Source: Pomacea canaliculata (taxonomy: Eukaryota > Mollusca > Gastropoda > Architaenioglossa > Ampullariidae). Taken from it: a stretch of DNA of 64,000 nt. Where the stretch lies: positions 18,090,708 to 18,154,707 of the forward strand of contig NC_037590.1 in the NCBI RefSeq assembly GCF_003073045.1, in the 5' to 3' direction. Every line of letters begins with the position of its first letter. The stretch's first letter is position 1. The translations under genes were made by a program, and so were the position numbers. Below the pieces are notes generated by a model that saw only the letters and a list, made by a program, of their open reading frames with translations, had not been told where the DNA came from and searched no databases. Below, in pieces: positions 63,243 to 64,000 of the stretch.

Positions 63243-64000
63243 ATCCTGGAGTACATATTAATAGATTTTTTTCAAAACAATAGTTACATTCTTTGGATGT
63301 AGGTATGTATCCATGAACATGTAGAGATGTGCAAGTACACTCACAGGCACATATCTATACCATTGACATTCTCTAATTATAATACTTGGCCAGAAAGAAA
63401 TGGTTTCCTTCTCATGGAATACGTAAAAATTGTGTTTTTTAACATGATATAATAGTTTAAATTTTTTTATAATAATCACCTTTCATATTCTGATCACTGT
63501 AACTAAATTTTAGAAATGACTACAGCTTTTATTTTACTCTAATTTCCAAAAAGTTGTGTTTGAGTCAGAATATGGCGAGCTGTTCAGGGTGGCCAAAAAT
63601 TGTTGACTAGTGCTACTAGCATTTACACTACATATTACTTTCTCTGTAGTAAATCTCTCTTTTCCAGACCACTAAGAAGTATAATTAATGCATCATTGTC
63701 TCGTGAATCTCACATCACAGTGCAGCTTGCGTGCATCTACCTTAAGTTTATTGGGATCACTCATATTTGACCCTTCCTGAGTAAAATTGGCCCATCCTTC
63801 ACTGTATCATCTCAACACTGTAAACAGGCCTTTTTATTGAATCTAGTGTTTTCTGGTTTTGATTGCAGAATCGATTCACCCCTAGTCTTTAATTGTGGGA
63901 GATTACCATATGATTGAGAGCCACCATCACAACTACAAAATCATGCACAACTGCGTGCTGGCAACATTAGGACATAGTATAAGAAATATTATCTCTCATA
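63243..64000 (+). other. 3' flank of MXRA7-like gene
   Basis: No further exon, RNA gene or repeat recognised. Probably 3' UTR and intergenic DNA. Confidence 0.5.

Noticed and set aside
1..64000. CRISPR arrays, bacterial operons, integrated viral genomes
   Set aside because: No regularly spaced repeats with unique spacers, no prokaryotic gene structure and no viral gene order seen; the only reverse-transcriptase-like stretch is the decayed LINE.

Overview
The window is eukaryotic: AT-rich intergenic DNA, many short exons with GT-AG introns, tRNA-derived SINEs, a hAT-type MITE, a Tigger-type MITE and a decayed LINE. The set of protein families (HELZ2-type helicase, long-chain acyl-CoA synthetase, a mesothelin/stereocilin-like surface protein, EXOC7, an MXRA7-like protein) points to a bilaterian invertebrate, most likely a mollusc. 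The species assignment is inference.

Layout. (1) 334-5952 (+): the last seven visible exons of a HELZ2-type SF1 helicase; its 5' part lies before the window. (2) 5953-14475: intergenic or 3'-UTR-like DNA with SINE-like remnants. (3) 14519-25929 (+): a 21-exon long-chain acyl-CoA synthetase of the ACSL1/5/6 type, complete in exon order but with apparent single-base indels in three exons. (4) 28782-47949 (+): about 27 exons of a large extracellular protein. It has a possible signal peptide, a Pro/Ser/Thr-rich segment, helical repeats, a furin-type RRKR site and a GPI-like hydrophobic tail, and resembles the mesothelin/stereocilin/otoancorin superfamily. Several of its 5' and middle exons also need single-base corrections. 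An intact tRNA-Asn(GTT) gene sits in one of its introns. (5) 50946-60621 (-): EXOC7 (exocyst Exo70), 21 exons, 701 codons, every splice phase consistent. (6) 60745-63242 (+): a two-exon MXRA7-like membrane protein, head-to-head with EXOC7 across about 123 bp.

The genes do not form one pathway. ACSL activates fatty acids at ER/mitochondrial membranes. EXOC7 tethers secretory vesicles at the plasma membrane. The mesothelin-like product would be a processed, GPI-anchored surface glycoprotein. The HELZ2-like protein is a nucleic-acid helicase. The main points for follow-up are the mesothelin-like gene, the clustering of apparent frameshifts between about 15.7 and 43.1 kb while the flanking genes are clean, the compact EXOC7/MXRA7 divergent promoter, and several well-delimited mobile elements.
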